Under the pieces are notes generated by a model. It was not told the DNA's origin and did not search any database. It was given only the letters and a program-made list of their open reading frames with translations. A DNA stretch of 64,000 nt from Piezodorus guildinii. Lineage: Eukaryota; Arthropoda; Insecta; Hemiptera; Pentatomidae. Numbering within the stretch: position 1 is the stretch's first letter; every line of letters starts with the position of its first letter. The position numbers were made by a program, and so were the translations under genes. Positions 1 to 11,134 of this stretch are shown one piece after another. The stretch spans positions 87,218,616-87,282,615 of the forward strand of contig CM041294.1 in NCBI GenBank assembly GCA_023052935.1, given 5' to 3'.

Positions 1-151
1 ACAGGGAGCGGTGTTACCGAGCAGTGATTTATAGAGGTTGGTTTCATTATTAAATTTAATTAAAATTTGTTACGCGTGTCTAAAAATTGTTTAGATCTGT
101 TACAGCTGACAGATTTCCCCTGAATGAAAATATAACGGTTTAGTGAAATAC

Positions 152-335
152 TGGGAGTGGAGTGATCTAGTTGAAAGATCACTAGTCTAATATTCTTCGG
201 GTCCTAGGTTCGAATCCCGGCAGAGGCAGAATATTATTTATTCTGTTAATACAGTCGGGGAGCGATCCTAGGGTATGGAGATCCTAATGGGGCAGAACCA
301 GCCTCTATAAAGCGCGGACCCTCAAAAACTGGGGG
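152..335 (+). mobile_element. tRNA-derived SINE, family S1 copy 1
   Basis: A tRNA-like head carries a B-box match GGTTCGAATCC at 207-217, with an A-box-like stretch about 35 bases upstream. It is followed by a non-tRNA body containing 'tattctgttaatacag'. The same head and body recur on the minus strand at 19905-20076, which shows a dispersed family rather than a tRNA gene. No clean cloverleaf or anticodon arm is preserved. The 3' limit is approximate. Confidence 0.6.
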
Positions 336-399
336 AAAAACCACGTAGCTTACATGGTCAAGGTCAAATCACCTCATTGCAGGTCGTTCTGCTAGAAAA

Positions 400-935
400 A
401 GTATTATATAAAAAGGTTTCATTCTGATTGAAATAGTCTGACAGGGCTTAAATGCCGATATTTTAAATTTTCTTCCTTTGAACTATCTTTAATTTTGTAA
501 AATCCATAAAAACAACAATATTATCTATTTAGTACTGGTAAAAAAGGGATAAATGTATAATTTGAAAGAATACGACATCAAAATTAAAGAGAAAAGACCA
601 AAAATATTTTTGTATGCGATTTTGGTGTTTTTGAACATAAAAACAGAAATATAGAAGTATAAAATTAAAGATTCAAGAAAATTATTATCTTATATAAAAA
701 ATTATAAAAGTTGATTGAGAGTGGTGAAAAGCCGATAGAACTAACTAATAGTCGTAGATAATAATATAATATGTTAGTTAAAAAAACACATTTTTCTATT
801 GCAATTCAATGTAACTAATTCTTTAACAATTTATTTTTATCTCTTAGTGCATTTAAAAATTCTTAAAAACTATTTCAATTGATTTTAACAACGGAGTTAA
901 GTGAAAGTCATGTGTTGCGCGCACTATTTATTTAT
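400..935 (-). repeat. Dispersed repeat family M, partial copy
   Basis: Family M is a non-autonomous repeat of about 0.9-1 kb seen many times in the window. One end reads 'tctggtgcgcgcaacaca' followed by 'gactttcacttacct'; the other reads 'ataggtaagtgaaagt', so the termini carry a 14-bp inverted match. This copy lacks the far end. Its boundary at 920-930 has 'tgttgcgcgca'. It has no coding potential, and I could not place it in a known superfamily. Confidence 0.6.
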
Positions 936-957
936 TTTTTATTCAATTAAAGTCACT

Positions 958-1115
958 TTGTGCTGTTCTGGCTAATCTGATGATGCTACAGTGGAGGTCC
1001 AAAACTTTGCCCATCCAGGTTTACTTAGGAAATGGATCTTTATGGATCTTTAACCTGACTAGCTGGGGATTACCTTTTTACGTCCCCTCTGAAAGACGGC
1101 ATATTTAAATGTTTG
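958..1115 (-). mobile_element. SINE family S2, 3' part (fragment)
   Basis: The stretch resembles the 3' bodies of the elements at 30818-31090 and 24640-24890. Shared features are a 'gacggcat' block, a 'gatgctacag' block, and a 'tacctttttacg' block read on the minus strand. The tRNA-like head is missing. The limits are approximate. Confidence 0.5.
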
Positions 1116-1832
1116 CACTATTTTATTTTAGTTATTATTATTACATGTATAGATATGTATCTCTTTTTTTTTCTGGTAATTTGCAGTCCTGATGATGGCT
1201 CCTATGTTAGATTCGAATTGTCGGAAACATTACAAACATTATTTACTCCGAAATATTCATTTATATGTGCGTGTGTGAGATTTCAGCTTATTTTACTAAT
1301 TTTATTTTTTTAATACTAAAATATATTTAATTATTAAAATATTCTTTGAACAAATTAAAACAGCCGAGTATAATTTAGGAGTTATGTCAAGAGGACTAGA
1401 GAAGTGAGAGAGAGACAGAAGTCCCCTTCTAATCAAGCGGTCCCAGGGGACTGAGCACAGAGCCCTGTAGGACTGCGGACTGTGGACTGAGGGCCGAGAT
1501 AATGATCTAACTCACTGCTCAGTCTGAACCATCCTTTAACCGTTCCCTTAATCTAGGATATAATTGAGGATAGCTCAACGGACCAATTAGCGGGTCCATC
1601 AATTAGAAAACTCCTAAACCCGGGTTATCTCACTCTTCATCAATATCCGATAATCTAGTGGTTTTAGAGTAGTGGGAAAGCTGGTGCTCGGTATATATAT
1701 ATTTTTTTTCAATTTCTCTTACTTATATATACATTACCGGTCAAAAGTTTAAGACCACCTAAGGTTTACATCAATAAATCATGAATACCTAAATAAAATA
1801 TAATTATGGAGTTTAGTTGGCCGTTGAGAATA

Positions 1833-3281
1833 TTAGATAATGATAGATATAGTTTGGGGTGCGGTCATAATTTTTTTTTTTTATTATTTTATTTTATATT
1901 GAATTTTTCAACTGTATATTAACATAAATACAATAATTAAAAGTGTTTAATTATAATAAAGGGCTTGTGAAGAAACTGCCCAGCGGTAGAACTTAGATGT
2001 TTAATTAAGTGAGTAGAACCCGAGGCCATCTTCTTTTCACTCGCCTCGGAGGGTTGTCAGGAATATGTGAGGTTGATAGATTGCGGACAAGAGGATTGAG
2101 GAGTTTGGAATTTAAAGTGGTATATCTGGTACAAGAAAGGTTTGCAACAAATGGGATATTAAGGTCGTTATGGATGATTTTATCTGTGACGAAATAAGGA
2201 GCTTTTAGGAATTTGCGAAGGATTTTGGATAATAAGTATTGGATGCGGGAGGAATTAGATGGCTTAGTAAAGCACCAAAGATCGGCTCCATACGTCCAGA
2301 TGGGTCTGATGACGGTAACATAAATGAGTTTTTTGTAATGATTGGAAGTTTTGTACTGTAAGTGATGTAGTAATCAGTATCTACGGGCAGTTTCTTGTCG
2401 TTTTATCCTCGTGTGAGGATTCCATGTAAGACGTTTGTCAAGATGGAGTCCGCATAAAAAATAAAAAAAAACACACATTAACAAGTATTACTTATTTTAA
2501 TTGTGTGCCGACGTTTCGGCCTACATCGTGGTTCTCCAGGGCTAAAAAAAACAAGATAACAACCAATGCAATTAGTTTGATTCAATAATGTGATGACAGT
2601 AATCCAATAGGGAAACAAACATAAAATTAAATGTAAATTGATAATAAGATGAAAATAATAAGGTATAGATCCAAACATAAATTATTGTATAAAAAGAATA
2701 TAGGTAGTATATAAAAATAATATAATCATTAGAAACGAGAAACAATATGAATAAAATAACAACTATAAAAAAAAAATTGTTAGTGTAATATTACACTACT
2801 TTAAATTATTCTTATTGCTTCCTTATTCTCATAATTATGTTCTTTTTACATACTACCTATGTTCTTTTTGTATACTACGTATGTTCTTTTTATATACTAC
2901 TGTCAAATATCACTTCAAAATTGTTCATATTTAAAAGTTTAAATGTTTACATATTGTTCTTCCTTTAAAATTTAATTATTTGCTTAGTTTTCTTTTTATA
3001 GTCTTTAAATATTCTTATTGTCATCTTAATTTTGTTTGCTACCATACTTTATTATTGTCGTCTTATTGTCATATTACATTTAATTTATGTTGTTTCCATA
3101 CTGTGTTACTGTCATCATATCATTGAATGTAACTAATTGCATTTGTTATCTTATTTGTCTTAGCCCTGATTAAGACCCACAATGTAGACCGAAACATCGG
3201 CACACAATTAAAATAAGTATTACTTGTTAATGTGGGTATTTTTTTTTTATGACCGCACCCCAAACCATCTTCCTTATCTAA
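1833..3281. mobile_element. PLE-derived symmetrical element H1 (decayed)
   Basis: Both ends are inverted copies of one sequence: 'ggggtgcggtcata' at 1857-1870 and 'tatgaccgcacccc' at 3249-3262. Inside each lies a hammerhead-like block, at 2498-2547 (minus) and 3162-3211 (plus). The arms match the 3' end of the PLE at 49205-49450. Both ribozyme cores are damaged: box 1 reads CTGGAGA on the left and CTGATTA on the right. The left arm is interrupted by a Jockey fragment. The outer limits are approximate. Confidence 0.65.
1871..2455 (-). pseudogene. Jockey-type ORF2 C-terminal fragment (5'-truncated copy)
   Basis: Read on the minus strand, this encodes the end of a Jockey reverse transcriptase (the WNPHTRLKRQE region through the terminal RRLKRRWPR block), with interruptions. 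It is followed by a 3' UTR with the family signature 'acagttg' and an A-rich tail, seen as the T run from 1871. It sits in the left arm of H1: 'cataa' precedes the T run and 'cataaa' follows the 5' break, a plausible short TSD. It is a dead-on-arrival copy. Confidence 0.7.
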
Positions 3282-3284
3282 ATA

Positions 3285-4190
3285 AAACATCTGGTGCGGG
3301 CAACACACGACTTTCACTTACCTCCATTTTTAAAATGAATGAAAGACTTTTCAAATACAGTTAGAGATAACAATACGTGAAACTATTAAAGAATTCATTA
3401 AATTGAATTTATATAGAAACATGTGTTTTATTAAAAAATCTATTATATTGTTATCTAAAATAATTAGTTAGTTTCATCTTTTTTTCATAACTCTCTATTA
3501 ACTTTTAAAAGCGTGAGAATAAGATAATATTTTATCTAAAATCTTAGCTTTCCAACGGTATATCATACATGTATATAATTGCTTTTGTGTTAAAAAACAA
3601 AAAATTTCTTTAAAAATATATTTTTTCATTTTTTTCTTTGGTTGGGTATCGAATTCATTCAATTTATATATTTACCTGTTTTTCATCAGTGGTAACAAGA
3701 TAATATAGTTATTTTTATAGAATCAACAAAATTAAAGGTACTTTAGAGAAAGAAAATTTAAAATATCGTTATTTAAGCCCTGTCAGACCATTTTTATCCG
3801 AATGAAACCTAAATGATATTAAAGCCCATCAAATTTTACATCTATATAGCGAGTTTAATCAAATTCGTCGGAACCGTTTTTGAGAAAATCGAAAAAAGGT
3901 GCAAATCGCATGGTATAGAGTGTCTCTTCTGGTAAGCTCATTTTGATGAAAAATGTTTTGTAAGGTCTCGGGCGTATATTTGTCTTAAATGTGAAATTTC
4001 AGTTTCATAGGACTTAGCGTTTCCGTCCGGGAGTTACCACACACACACACACACAGACCTTTTTGCGAGACTTGGTTATTTGGACTCAGAGGACCCTAAA
4101 ATGTGTATTTCCGTTGAAAACTGGAATTCGAAAATTTTCACGATCGCAATATTTTCCCTTACTATTTATAGTAAGTGAAAGTAAAAATAG
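3285..4190 (+). repeat. Family M repeat, near full-length copy
   Basis: It starts with 'tctggtgcgggcaacacac' and 'gactttcacttacct', and ends near 'atagtaagtgaaagt'. The interior holds a (CA)8 microsatellite around 4030-4045 and the block 'ggaccctaaaatgtg'. This is one of the more complete copies and can serve as a reference for the family. There is no ORF. Confidence 0.65.
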
Positions 4191-4664
4191 GTATCTTATT
4201 ATTAATTGTATTTATAATTGAATTAGCTAATCAGATGTAAGAAAAGCTAGGGAATATCGTAAATAACAAGAAATAATTGATTAGATCTAACTATCAGTGA
4301 GACTTCTAACGTGATAAAAATAAATAAGAAAAAACAGGGTGAATTTTGTGTCTAGAGCTTTATTTACAGTTTAGTAATCCTCTAAAAGGAATTGAGAAAA
4401 TAAATTTTATTCTTAGATATATCTATTGATTTATCGACTGTCAAGGCTGTAAAACTTTCATAGCACAAGTAATTTTCGTTTTCATTAAAAAAACGGTTCA
4501 AAATAATGAATTTCCTGTTGAATTTTGTAGTGCAATCCACATAAAACACAAAGAAGAAAAATCCGGACGCCAAAGTGCCGCACAAAAAAATAATCAAATA
4601 GCTTAATTAATTTTAACCATAGGTGGTCCCAAACGTTTGACCGGCTGTGTCTGTGTCAAATAGG

Positions 4665-5260
4665 AGTATAGTGAGAGTATGTATTACGATCTTAGAAATT
4701 TAGGAATTAGATTTTTTCACCTGAAATAAATGTTATGGGGTCTCCTGAGTCCAAATAATTAATTTTTGCAAAAAGGTGTGAAATTTCATATTTTATGAGC
4801 GTATATGCTTAAGACCTTACAATAACTTTTTTTATTGGAATCGGCGAACCAGGACCTTGATACCGTGTATTTTGCACAGTTTTATGATTATATCAAAAGC
4901 ACTCTAATGATTTTAGAGTTTGATTTGATTAGAGTGATTTTTTTAACTTGTTATATTTATGTAAAAGTGAATGGGCTTTAATATCTTGTAGATTTATTTC
5001 TGATAGAAATAGTCTGACAGGGCTTAAATAGCCATAGTTTAAATTTTGTTCTGTTAAAATACTTTTAGTATTCTAGGTTCGAAAAAAATTAAATTATAAA
5101 TAGCCTTATTAGTATTAATGAAAAATATCTAAATATAACTTGAACGGAATTGCTAACCAACTAACAGAGAAAAAATATTTTTAAATTACATATACGCCTA
5201 TAAATCAGTTATTTTTGAAGATTAAAAAAAAATGTGTATAGAGTTTTGGAATCAGTAAAG
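4665..5260 (-). repeat. Family M repeat, partial minus-strand copy
   Basis: Blocks typical of the family appear in reverse order: 'gagagtatgtattacgatc' near 4672, 'ggggtctcctgagtcc' near 4736, and 'agtctgacagggctt' near 5010. The distal end with 'gcgcgca' is missing. Confidence 0.55.
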
Positions 5261-5439
5261 CGCAATAAAAAATAAAAAAGAAGTTGATCTTTATATTCAA
5301 GTCGCAAACGATAGATGTAACTCCACCAAAAATTTGTTATTATTGAAGATGGAGAAAAATCGTAAAAAAAAAAAAAAAAACTTGGAGATCAAGACAACGC
5401 CATGAACAAAGAAAAGAAGAAAACAAAATCTTATATGGT

Positions 5440-5645
5440 CAAGCCACAACTTGGGAGATGTGACTTCCTCGGTCATCATCGATGAAAGAGACAAAATGTA
5501 AGGTGTTCTGGAATCAGGAAGTTTTATTTGAATGAAAATCGAAAGAAAAGAATTGGAAATAGTAACGCGGTTTAGTATAAATTCTTTTAGTTTATTATTT
5601 TTAATAATGAACCTTTGTAATCGACCTACAAAATTACCCTTAAAA
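5440..5645. repeat. Dispersed repeat shared with 54.4 kb
   Basis: The segment is broadly the reverse complement of 54380-54545. Shared blocks are 'acaaaatgtaaggtgttct' near 5491 and 'acctttgtaatcgacc' near 5612. Two open frames overlap it on opposite strands, but neither resembles a known protein, so I treat them as chance ORFs. The element type is unknown. Confidence 0.45.
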
Positions 5646-5884
5646 ATTTTCAATTGTATCTATTTCAATTTCAATGCTATCCTGTTTCAAGATTCAAGAT
5701 TCGTAAAAGCCAAATAACGAATTAAAAACAATCCGTTTCTCTTTCTTTGCTATAGTGATATTTCATAGAGGATTAAATGTTCTACAAAATGAAAGAAGAA
5801 TTATGGAAATGGGTTCAGAACTAGCAGAGATATAACGTTTTGAAATTAGCAGCATATCAATGTAATTTTCCTTTCAGTTATTTA

Positions 5885-6330
5885 TTACTTTTTATACCGA
5901 CTTGGAAAACTTGCCCCGAGGAAGACCTCCGTCCGTAATAGACAGCAACAATGTCCTTAAACATACGGTAGAAGGAAACACCTACCAAACAGTTAAAGGA
6001 CTCTCAGCACAACTAAATGCAAGTTCAAACCAAGACCCTATGTTTCAAAACATACCGTGCAAAAATTGAAAGAACCGGGCTACGAAGTTCTTCCGCACCC
6101 ACTATATTCTCCCGATTTGTCTCCAACAGATTACCACCTGTTCAGGAATTTAGACAACTTCGTCAAAGGAAAACTTTTTGAAAATGATGATCAAGTGAAA
6201 AGTGCGTTTTCAGATTTGGTTTTACTTCAAAGCTCAGAGTTTTTCAGTTCGAAGATAAAAAAGTTGGTGTCACGTTGGGAAAATTGTGTAGAAAAAGAAG
6301 ATAAATACTTCGAATAAAATTATCTTGTTT
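5885..6330 (+). pseudogene. mariner transposase, internally deleted
   Basis: The 5' part translates to a mariner-like N-terminal stretch (GRPPSV, then NTYQTVKGLSAQLNAS), a helix-turn-helix region. It runs straight into the C-terminal catalytic segment YSPDLSPTDYHLF, followed by FFSSKIKKLVSRWENCV. The aspartate in SPDLSP corresponds to the last residue of the DDD catalytic triad in mariner. The middle of the protein, with the first two catalytic aspartates, is deleted, so it cannot encode a working enzyme. The stop is at about 6317. No flanking inverted repeats were identified. Confidence 0.75.
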
Positions 6331-6399
6331 TCATATCGTATTTTTAATAAAAATCCTTTACCTTGAAAACTTGTATTTAACAGCGTGTGTAAGTGTTCG

Positions 6400-7745
6400 T
6401 CGTGTGTTTCACTAACCATATCTTTTACCTTAACTTACATACCTATGTAAGAAATGTTAAAATTTGATAACCAACTAAAGGAGAAAAGAGTAAACAATTT
6501 TTTTTTCGGACATTAGAATAGTAATATGGGAGTATAAAATATCGTTGGAAAGCTAAAGGTTTTTAAAAATATGTTATCTTATACACTAAGTTGTGGAAGG
6601 TAATATAAAGTGACGGATAGAGCATGAACTTCAGTGATTATTGTACTTAACTTTATTATTGTATTTAATCTTATAATAATAATAATAGGCTTACTGTACC
6701 CGAAGGTTCGATGCCGATACCACCAAATACTACTTACACAGGTTCGTCCAATGATCACCGTTCAAGCCCTGCCCTCAAGATCAGCCTTAAAGCAATCCTC
6801 CCAACGACGCCTCGGCCTACCACCTTATACCAACTTTCTCGGAATCCGTTCCACACCGAGCCCGACAACATTACTCGCCCATTTGAGGCTCCGTAAAGAT
6901 ATCAATTCAATTATATTCACAGGATACAAGCTCCTTAATTCCGCATTGAGCAACTGTCTAAACTCCCCAGTGGCCTCATCTCTCTTCGGACCAAATATTT
7001 TACGCAGTACCTTATTTTCGAAAACCTTAAGCCGTTGTTCATCCTTCAAAGTAAGCGGCCACGTTTCACATCCGTGAAGAACCGTCGGAAGAATAATAGT
7101 TTTATAAATTCTAACCTTTAAGTTGTTAGATAGAAGCCGCGAGCTAAGTAATTTAGCAACTGAATAATAATACGCATTTCCTGCCATTAACCGAGACTTT
7201 ATTTCTTCCTGGATTTCATTTTTTCTTGTTATCATTGAACCTAAATACTTAAATTTCTCTACGTGTTCAAAAGTATGTCCTGAAATATCAAGATCGCCAC
7301 CGTTTCTGCTACTAATCATATATTTCGTTTTATCAGTATTTCTTTACTGGTTTTTTAACACACTTGTATTTAGTTGTATGGTTTCCGTGTCTTCACCTAG
7401 TAGTACCACATCATCGGCATACCCCAAAACCGGAATCTTGTCACCCATAATTAAACCTTTCTCGGTACACATTACCTTTTCTATGACATATTCTTGAGCT
7501 ATATTAAATAAAACAGGTGAATGAGGAGTGAAAAAGACGAATGAAACAGGTGAGAAAAAGGGAGTCACCCTGTTTCAAAGCCGATTGCACCTCAAATATT
7601 GTATTTAATATAAAATAGGCATATTCTTCCAGCGAAACTGATTATAATTCTCTAAATGTTTTTAAACTTTATTTAATAGTTCTTAAATAGTTTTTAACAA
7701 CCGTAGTAAGTGAAAGTGTGTTGCCGGCATCAGATTATTTGGATG
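6400..7745 (-). repeat. Family M repeat interrupted by an RTE insertion
   Basis: Minus-strand family M blocks run from about 6400 to 6656 and resume at 7610, ending with 'taagtgaaagtgtgttgc' near 7712. The gap 6670-7596 is an RTE fragment flanked by 13-bp direct repeats. The terminus 'ccggcatcagat' has diverged from the family consensus. Confidence 0.6.
6670..7596 (-). pseudogene. RTE-like reverse transcriptase, 5'-truncated copy
   Basis: On the minus strand, 7568 down to about 7344 encodes the palm region with GYADDVVLLGED (the YADD catalytic motif). From 7319 to about 6900 follow the thumb and C-terminal segments (FKYLGS, then YKTIILPTVLHGCETW, LRKIFGPKRDE). The two parts lie in different frames, so there is at least one frameshift. 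The 3' end is a trinucleotide tail, visible as (TAA)n around 6673-6686, typical of RTE-type elements. Direct repeats TATTGTATTTAAT at 6657-6669 and 7597-7609 are the TSD. The N-terminal endonuclease is absent. Confidence 0.8.
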
Positions 7746-7875
7746 TCCTATAATATAGATGCTATGATGAATATAGCGACGAGTGCGTCCATAAGATATT
7801 ATTAATATAAGTTTGAAATGTATGGTTTAATCCTTACTTTGGAAATGTATTTTCTGTTGAGAATTTTCAACTAGT

Positions 7876-8052
7876 GGACATGTGAGAGGTTACATGGGCA
7901 CTGAAGCGGCTGATTTTGCCCAGGCTAGGATTAGGGCAGCCTACGACGCGCTACAAAGGCCTTCCAGTGGGGAAGGTGGTGTCTCTGCCTTTGTACTTCG
8001 AGCCGGTCCAAGGACCGTTTTCTTTTCAGGGATATTTAATAGTTACTGGTAG
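7876..8052 (+). pseudogene. RNase H-like C-terminal remnant of a retroelement
   Basis: A short open frame reads SGHVRGYMGTEAADFAQARIR and then runs to a stop at 8050. The pattern G-H-x(6)-G-T/N-E-A-A-D resembles the last conserved block of retroelement RNase H domains (GHxGxxGNExAD). It is moderately GC-rich compared with its surroundings. It is too short for certainty, and I see no upstream RNase H motifs. It could be the tail of an I- or R1-type element, or chance. Confidence 0.4.
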
Positions 8053-8207
8053 TAGAATCCAAGTTATTGGATCATCATATATTTCTTTTTACTTTCAGTT
8101 TCCTAGAGCAAGTTGAACCGGTGATTTTTACTATAAGAAGTTTTTACTTAACTCATATTTTGGCATATTTGTATTTAAACTGTTAAAAATTGACACATGA
8201 CAAGATA

Positions 8208-8333
8208 TATATATTTTTTTATTTATAGTAATTTACAACTGTATTAAAGAACACAATAAGTAAATGTGAGGAATGAAAAAATATGTCTTGAGAAAGAACT
8301 ACCTAGTGGTAGGTAGCATTTCACTAACTATTT
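8208..8333 (-). mobile_element. Jockey 3' UTR, very short 5'-truncated insertion
   Basis: Only the last 126 bp of a Jockey element are present, including 'aatttacaactgtatta' as at 34318-34337. It is flanked by ATGACAAGATA at 8197-8207 and ATGTCAAGATA at 8334-8344, an 11-bp TSD with one mismatch. A simple dead-on-arrival insertion. Confidence 0.7.
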
Positions 8334-8539
8334 ATGTCAAGATAAAAATAAAGACTCAGTGATTGAAAGTACTATATTTTCTTCCATCCGGATCATCAAA
8401 AGTAAAAATTATACAGCAAATCTATACATATACATACCTACTTAAACCCATATTGACTTATGTCTGACAGATTGATGGTTTAACAAAAACCACTTATATA
8501 CGATAGTTGCATTTTATATGCATACATTTTAAGACTCAA

Positions 8540-8850
8540 GGTGACAGTTCCTTCACTCGTAAATAACAAAACTATGCATACGGACAACAAACAGTTGACG
8601 AACAGACACGGATCCTCTATTCGCGTTTTCGTAGCAAACTACACGGACTCAACAATTGCCTTATGAGCGGCAAGTCATTAACTGAAATGCTTGTTAGAAG
8701 AAGGTTGAAGAGAAGCTGGATGAGAGACCTCCTCTACCTAAATTAAAGCCTAGGAAGGGGTGCTGTTGGGCACTTTCCTTCCTCATGACCGTTGCTTATG
8801 TTTTTTAACACATTTGCTTATTGTCAGTTTTTGCTTTTGTCAGGATGAAT
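8540..8850 (+). pseudogene. Jockey subfamily b, ORF2 C-terminus and 3' UTR
   Basis: The plus strand encodes a decayed C-terminus (RLKRSWMRDLLY, stop near 8742) and a 3' UTR with 'aggaaggggtgctgttgggc'. It is similar to minus-strand segments at 22495-22830 and 48245-48530. This subfamily differs from the main Jockey family, whose proteins end in RRLKRRWPRD. It is 5'-truncated. Confidence 0.65.
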
Positions 8851-9039
8851 CCACAATATGAAGCTAAAAAAAAATTGTTTAGTATTCAAGACGACAAGAA
8901 ACAACTCGTAGATACTGATACTACACGTACCAACGTTCATAACTTTCAGACCATTGAAAAAAAAAGGAAAAAAAAGGATCATTTACTTTACTACATAGAT
9001 ATAAGAAACAGAGAAAAACGAAAACAAAGGAGGAACTTT

Positions 9040-9275
9040 TTAAAGACAGAAATTGTGTGTTATTATTCTGTTGCGAAATTACTTAGATCGCGGATGCTAC
9101 CAAACTTAGACGTTAGAATTTATAAAACTATCACTATCCCAACGGTTATATACGGATGTGAAACCTGGCCGCTTATTTTCAAGGATGAACAAAGCCTTAA
9201 GGTTTTCGAGAATAAGGTACCACCTAAAATATTTGGACCAAAAATGGATATTACGAGTGGGAAATTTAGTTGAAT
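9040..9275 (+). pseudogene. RTE-like reverse transcriptase thumb fragment
   Basis: Encodes YYSVAKLLRSRML, then VRIYKTITIPTVIYGCETW and KIFGPK, closely similar to the copy at 6825-7319. The open frame continues upstream to 8821 but that part is not RTE-like. Around 8892-8920 is a scrap matching the Jockey block 'acgacaagaaacaactcg'. This appears to be a patchwork of two fragments. Confidence 0.65.
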
Positions 9276-9846
9276 TGATTAGTATTCAAGGGAACCTGCA
9301 CACGAAACAGATATGAAGTCAAACATGCTTGACTATATTTGTTATATAACTTTGCAAATACTGGTCAGACTAAACTTTTTTTATACAAACACTTTAACTA
9401 TTTTTCAAATTAGTACAACTGAAAAACTAATGTAAAGTTTCATTATATTTCAAGAAAACAATACGGTAATGTTTAAACAGGTTTGAGAAAATAAGAAAAC
9501 CTATCCTGGAAGACTAATCTAAGATAGGTATGAGAGTGTGGGTGGCTGAGAAAGGGCGCTGAGATAAATTATCCACATTGAAGTTCTTCCTTTAAGCATA
9601 GAATGAACTCGCTTTCAGGAATATTTTATCCGAAGTGAAGCTTTCAAATTAATTCGAAAAGAGAAAAGCTGGCGTTAGGAAAAGAAGAAAAGAGATGAAT
9701 GCTTTTGAATAATATGAAAAATATTATTGTTTAGAATAGGAATTTTGAAAAATGGAACATGTGTCCAATAAGCTAAATATTTTAAAGGTTCCACGTGCTG
9801 TTAGATATTACCATATTGAATCAATATTACAATTTTACGAAATACG

Positions 9847-10900
9847 TTTTTAAAATATCTGGTGCGCGCAACCCACGACTTTCACTTACCTCCGTCATTT
9901 ATATCAATTCAAGAATTTTTAAACAAATTTATAACCGAAAATAAACTGTTCAAGAATTATTTAATTTTGATTTAAATAGAAACATGTGTTTTATTAAATG
10001 ATCTATTATATTATTATCTACGACAATTAGTTTGTTTCATCGGCTTTTCATCACTCTCCGTCAACTTTTACAATAGTATGTATAACATAATATTTTTTCT
10101 AAAATCATTAGCTATCCAACGGTATATTATACATCTATATTACTATTCTTGTGTTCAAAAACAGAAAAAAATGCATTAAAAAATATGTTTGCACTTTTCT
10201 CCTTCAGTCGTTTATCAAAATCGCCCAGCTTTCATGTTTAGCAGTTATTTATCTATGCTAATAAGATGGTGTACCTAATTTTTTAAAACATACAAAATTC
10301 AATGTACGTTAGAGGAAGAAAATTTAAAATACCTGTATTTAAGCCCTGTCAGACTATTTCAATCAGAATGGAACTTACATGATGTTAAAGTCCTTTAGAT
10401 TTTACATCGATATATAGAGTTTAATCAAAATCGTTAGAGCCGTTTTTGTGCAAATCGAAAAAAGGTACAAAATGGATGGTATAAAGTGGCTCTTCTGGTT
10501 AGCTGGTTTTGATAAAAAAAGTTGCTGTAACATTTGGGGCGTATAGTTGTCTTAAATATGAAATTTCAGTTTCATAGGACTTTTCGTTTTCGCCCGGGAG
10601 TTACCATACACTCAGACCTTTTTTTGGGATTTGGTTATTTGGACTCAGGGGATCCTAAAACATGTATTTCCGTCGAAAACTGGATTTCGAATATCGGTAT
10701 TTAAGCCCTGTCAGACTATTTCAATCTGATATTAAAGCCTGTTCAATTTTACATCGACAAAGCGAGGTAAATCAAAATCGTTAGAGACTTTTTTAAGAAG
10801 AAAAAGGTACAAAATGCATGGTATAAAGTGGCACTTCTCGTTAGCTGGTTTCGATAAAAAAGTTGCTGTAACATCTTGGTTTGTCTCGGAAAGATGTATC
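9847..10900 (+). repeat. Family M repeat with partial internal duplication
   Basis: It starts at 'tctggtgcgcgcaaccca' followed by 'cgactttcacttacctcc'. The block 'aagccctgtcagactattt' occurs twice, at about 10341 and 10704, so the copy has a partial tandem repeat. The usual end 'aggtaagtgaaagt' is lost. Confidence 0.55.
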
Positions 10901-11134
10901 AAGTTAATTTAGAGACACAATTCAAGGACGAACAAATAAAAAATGATAATTTTTTTAAAATAATATAAATAAAGATATAAGATAATATAAATTGTCCTTC
11001 ATACACTTCAATGAAGATTATCCGGTCCTCTGGGGAAAGTATTGCGACCTTGAAAATTTTCTAATCCTATTTTTCAACTGAAATACAAGTTGTAACCAAG
11101 GAAACACTCACGTATGTGTGCACGGAAACTGAAA

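Larger units (their letters stand above)
1732..4649. mobile_element. Tc1/mariner-type inverted repeats enclosing nested insertions
   Basis: The left terminus at 1732-1762 contains 'ccggtcaaaagttt' followed by 'accacct'. The right terminus at 4619-4649 is its inverted counterpart, 'aggtggtcccaaacg' followed by 'tttgaccgg'. This is the style of terminus seen in Tc1-like DNA transposons. No transposase ORF remains between them. The interior is occupied by a PLE-derived element (1833-3281) and a family M repeat (3285-4190). A TA lies just left of the left end, but the right flank does not preserve a clean TA. The two termini could also be unrelated remnants. Confidence 0.5.

Noticed and set aside
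201..217. A functional tRNA gene suggested by the B-box
   Set aside because: No complete cloverleaf; the head is joined to a body that recurs at 19.9 kb, so it is a SINE.
5297..5653. 118-codon minus-strand ORF
   Set aside because: It overlaps a dispersed repeat, is Phe/Leu-rich from T runs, and has no recognisable protein motif.
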